Origin: an uncultured Prevotellaceae bacterium
GTDB lineage: Bacteria; Bacteroidota; Bacteroidia; Bacteroidales; Bacteroidaceae
Direction: 5' to 3'
DNA length: 33,862 nt
NCBI GenBank assembly: GCA_946617675.1
Contig: CAMOKH010000044.1
Coordinates: 1 to 33,862 of the forward strand
Both the position numbers and the translations under genes were made by a program. Positions 31,803 to 33,862 of this stretch are shown here, in pieces; position 1 is the stretch's first letter; each line of letters starts with the position of its first letter. The notes below the pieces were generated by a model. That model was not told the origin of the DNA. It was given only the letters and a program-made list of their open reading frames with translations, and ran no database searches.

Positions 31803-33530
31803 TTAGATAACCTCGATGCCCAGCTTCTCGCACAGGCCGAGGCTCATCTCCTTGAGCTTGAACTTCTGGATCTTGCCCGAGCCGGTGAGCGGGAACTCGT
31901 CGATGAAGAAGACGTACTTAGGTATCTTGTAGCGTGCTATCTTGCCGCGGCAGAAGTCCTGCACCTCCTCGGGCGTCATCGTCACGCCGGGCTGCAGGAT
32001 GATGAAGGCGCCGACGGCCTCGCCGTACTTCTTCGACGGCACGGCAGCCACCTGCACGTCCTTGATGCCGGGCATGTGGTAGAGGAACTCCTCGATCTCG
32101 CGTGGGTAGATGTTCTCGCCGCCGCGGATGATCATGTCCTTGATGCGGCCGGTGATGCGGTAGAAGCCGTTCTCGTCCTTCACGCCGAGGTCGCCGGAGT
32201 GGAGGAATCCGTTCTTGTCGATGACCTCGGCCGTGGCCTGGGGGTTCTTGTAGTAGCCCTTCATGACGTTGAAGCCGCGGCAGCACATCTCGCCCTGCAC
32301 GCCTACGGGGCACTCCTCGCCGGTTTCGGGGTCGAGCACCTTCACCTCGACGAACGGGTAGTCGCGGCCCACGGTGGTGCAGCGCTGCTCGAACGAGTCG
32401 TTCAGGCAGGTCTGCGTCATGCCAGGCGACGACTCGGTGAGTCCGTAGACAGAGGTGATGGTCATGTACATCTTCTCGCTGACGCGCTTCATCATCTCGA
32501 CGGGGCAGAGCGAGCCGGCCATGATGCCGGTGCGCAGGCAGGTGAGGTCGAACATGTCGAACATGGGGTGGTCGAGCTCGGCAATGAACATTGTGGGCAC
32601 GCCGTAGACGGCCGTACAACGCTCCTTATGGATGGAGGCGAGCACGACGAGTGGGTCGAACTTCTCGACCATGACCTCGGTGCAGCCGTGGGTGAGGCAA
32701 TTCATCGTGGCGAGCACCACGCCGAAGCAGTGGAACAGCGGCACGCAGACGCAGAGCTTGTCGGCCTGGGTGAAGCCCATGTTCTCGCCGGTGAAGTAGC
32801 CGTCGTTGGCAATGTTGAAGTGGGTCAGCATGACGCCCTTGGGGAATCCCGTTGTGCCGCTGGTGTACTGCATGTTGCAGACGTCGTGGCAGGTCACCTT
32901 GCTCTTCACCTCGTTGAGTGTCTCGTCCTCGATGTTCTGACCCAGTAGCAGCAGTTCGGCGGTGTTGTACATGCCGCGATACTTCTCCATGCCGATGAAG
33001 ACGACGTTCTTCATGTGGGGGAAGCGCTCGCTCTTGAGGTGGCCGCGCTCCGAGGTGCGCAGCTCGGGCAGCATCTCGTAGGTCATGTCGACGTAGTTGC
33101 AGTCCCAGGTGCCGTCGGTGATGCAGAGGGTGTGCATGTCGGAGTCCTTGCAGAGGTACTCCAGCTCGTTCTGCTTGTAGTTGGTGTTCACGGTGACGAG
33201 CACGGCGCCGATCTTTGCCGTGGCGTAGAGGAACGTCAGCCAGTCGGGCACGTTGGTGGCCCAGATGCCGACGTTGGAGCCCTTCTTGACACCGATGGCG
33301 AGCAGGCCCTTGGCCAGGTTGTCGACGCGCTCGTTGAACTGGCTCCAGGTGAAGCGCAGGTTGCGGTCGCTGTAGACGATGTATTCATGGTCGGGGGTGG
33401 TCTCGGCCCAGTACTCGAGCCACTGTCCGAGTGTGCGCTCGAAGAGCTGGTAGCCCTCCGAGCCAGTCTCTGCCGGATATGTGCGGTCAGGCAGTGGCCT
33501 GCCTGCCATGTCTAATCTTACGTTGCTCAT
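31803..33530 (-). CDS. AMP-binding acyl-CoA synthetase
   Basis: 575 residues, member of the ANL adenylate-forming superfamily that activates a carboxylic acid as acyl-AMP and transfers it to CoA. P-loop [11 protein letters not shown], the A5-type motif [13 protein letters not shown], the A7/A8 hinge [23 protein letters not shown] and the catalytic C-terminal lysine in LTGSGKIQK are all present. It resembles medium/long-chain fatty acyl-CoA synthetases; the substrate is unknown. The start is the ATG at 33530; a TTG four codons upstream falls in the repeat array and is rejected. The upstream cupin gene probably shares its transcript and may regulate it. Confidence 0.9.
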   Translation of the reverse strand: MSNVRLDMAGRPLPDRTYPAETGSEGYQLFERTLGQWLEYWAETTPDHEYIVYSDRNLRFTWSQFNERVDNLAKGLLAIGVKKGSNVGIWATNVPDWLTFLYATAKIGAVLVTVNTNYKQNELEYLCKDSDMHTLCITDGTWDCNYVDMTYEMLPELRTSERGHLKSERFPHMKNVVFIGMEKYRGMYNTAELLLLGQNIEDETLNEVKSKVTCHDVCNMQYTSGTTGFPKGVMLTHFNIANDGYFTGENMGFTQADKLCVCVPLFHCFGVVLATMNCLTHGCTEVMVEKFDPLVVLASIHKERCTAVYGVPTMFIAELDHPMFDMFDLTCLRTGIMAGSLCPVEMMKRVSEKMYMTITSVYGLTESSPGMTQTCLNDSFEQRCTTVGRDYPFVEVKVLDPETGEECPVGVQGEMCCRGFNVMKGYYKNPQATAEVIDKNGFLHSGDLGVKDENGFYRITGRIKDMIIRGGENIYPREIEEFLYHMPGIKDVQVAAVPSKKYGEAVGAFIILQPGVTMTPEEVQDFCRGKIARYKIPKYVFFIDEFPLTGSGKIQKFKLKEMSLGLCEKLGIEVI

Positions 33531-33531
33531 C

Positions 33532-33559
33532 TTAATTGTCAATTATCAATTGTCAATTA
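33532..33559. repeat. Tandem 7-bp array (TCAATTR) between the cupin gene and the acyl ligase
   Basis: TTAATTG, TCAATTA, TCAATTG, TCAATTA fill nearly the whole 32-bp gap between the ligase start and the cupin stop. Confidence 0.85.
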
Positions 33560-33562
33560 TCA

Positions 33563-33862
33563 TCAGAACGGAATATATACCAATGCCAATATCTTGGCCT
33601 GCTTGCCGGCAGCACCGTGGAGGTGGTGCTTCACGATAGAGTCGTAGTAGATGCTGTCGCCGGGGTTGAGCGTGTACTTGTCCTTGCCGTAGTCGAGCTC
33701 CACCTGGCCCTCCATGACGTAGATGAACTCCTCGCCCTCGTGGGCCGACAGCTGGTAGCTGGTCTCGCCGTTGGGGTTGATGTCTATGATGAAGGGTTCC
33801 ATGTGGCGTCCGGCCTTCTGCTGGGCCAGGGGGTGGTACTCCATGTGGCGTCGGGCGTCGGT
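33563..33862 (-). CDS. Cupin-domain protein, C-terminal 99 residues (5' end outside the window)
   Basis: The frame is open to the window edge, so this is a partial gene. The visible part is a small cupin barrel: HEGEEFIYVMEGQVELDYG (motif 1, with H-x-G-E-E) and PGDSIYYDSIVKHHLHG (motif 2 with PGD and His residues), ending LALVYIPF. In Bacteroidales such a cupin is frequently fused to an N-terminal XRE helix-turn-helix and sits next to an AMP-binding ligase, so a ligand-sensing regulator of the ligase is likely; the DNA-binding part is not visible here. Confidence 0.75.
   Translation of the reverse strand, partial: TDARRHMEYHPLAQQKAGRHMEPFIIDINPNGETSYQLSAHEGEEFIYVMEGQVELDYGKDKYTLNPGDSIYYDSIVKHHLHGAAGKQAKILALVYIPF

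Overview
The window looks like a chromosome segment of a Bacteroidota bacterium, most likely a Prevotella/Segatella-type member of the Bacteroidales. The reasons are about ten promoters of the Bacteroidales form (TTTG or TTG, 18-21 bp, TAnnTTTG), few Shine-Dalgarno sites, a TonB-dependent receptor, secreted chitobiase-type-domain proteins with a C-terminal sorting-like tail, and the gene repertoire. Most housekeeping genes are GC-rich. The first 2.8 kb and the two large secreted-protein genes are visibly more AT-rich.

Layout. Positions 1-2870 are an accessory patch: the right part of a noncoding terminal-inverted-repeat element, a DUF4304-like gene, a palindrome-rich spacer, a barstar-like gene and a truncated nucleotidyltransferase. 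Positions 2875-5707 hold ettA and a UDP-GlcNAc 2-epimerase relative that lacks key catalytic residues. Positions 10526-5804 (minus) read mechanosensitive channel, SDR oxidoreductase, asparaginase, rubrerythrin as an apparent operon. Positions 10617-18649 (plus) hold a sugar kinase with a GH5 beta-mannanase lipoprotein, then an M13 peptidase, metA, a U32 peptidase and a zinc-ribbon membrane lipoprotein. A TonB-dependent receptor (18717-21077) and a Lys/Ala/Glu-rich exported helix protein (21230-21703) follow. Positions 29030-21816 (minus) contain two parallel modules, each a promoter, a large secreted protein and a 48-59 aa micropeptide; pgk follows the second module. Positions 29168-29580 are a complete copy of the terminal-inverted-repeat element, followed by queC (plus) and then thrC, an AMP-binding acyl ligase and the end of a cupin gene (all minus).

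The most unusual signal is spread over the whole window. Gene junctions are repeatedly filled with short tandem arrays of 7-bp units whose sequence differs from site to site. Some arrays are folded head-to-head into long perfect hairpins that serve as terminators between convergent genes. Two arrays lie in frame inside conserved genes: 63 bp in the U32 peptidase and 42 bp in threonine synthase, both multiples of 21. The second notable signal is the pair of secreted-protein plus micropeptide modules. The third is the 413-bp terminal-inverted-repeat element, present twice about 29 kb apart. No rRNA, tRNA, CRISPR array, transposase or phage gene was recognised.
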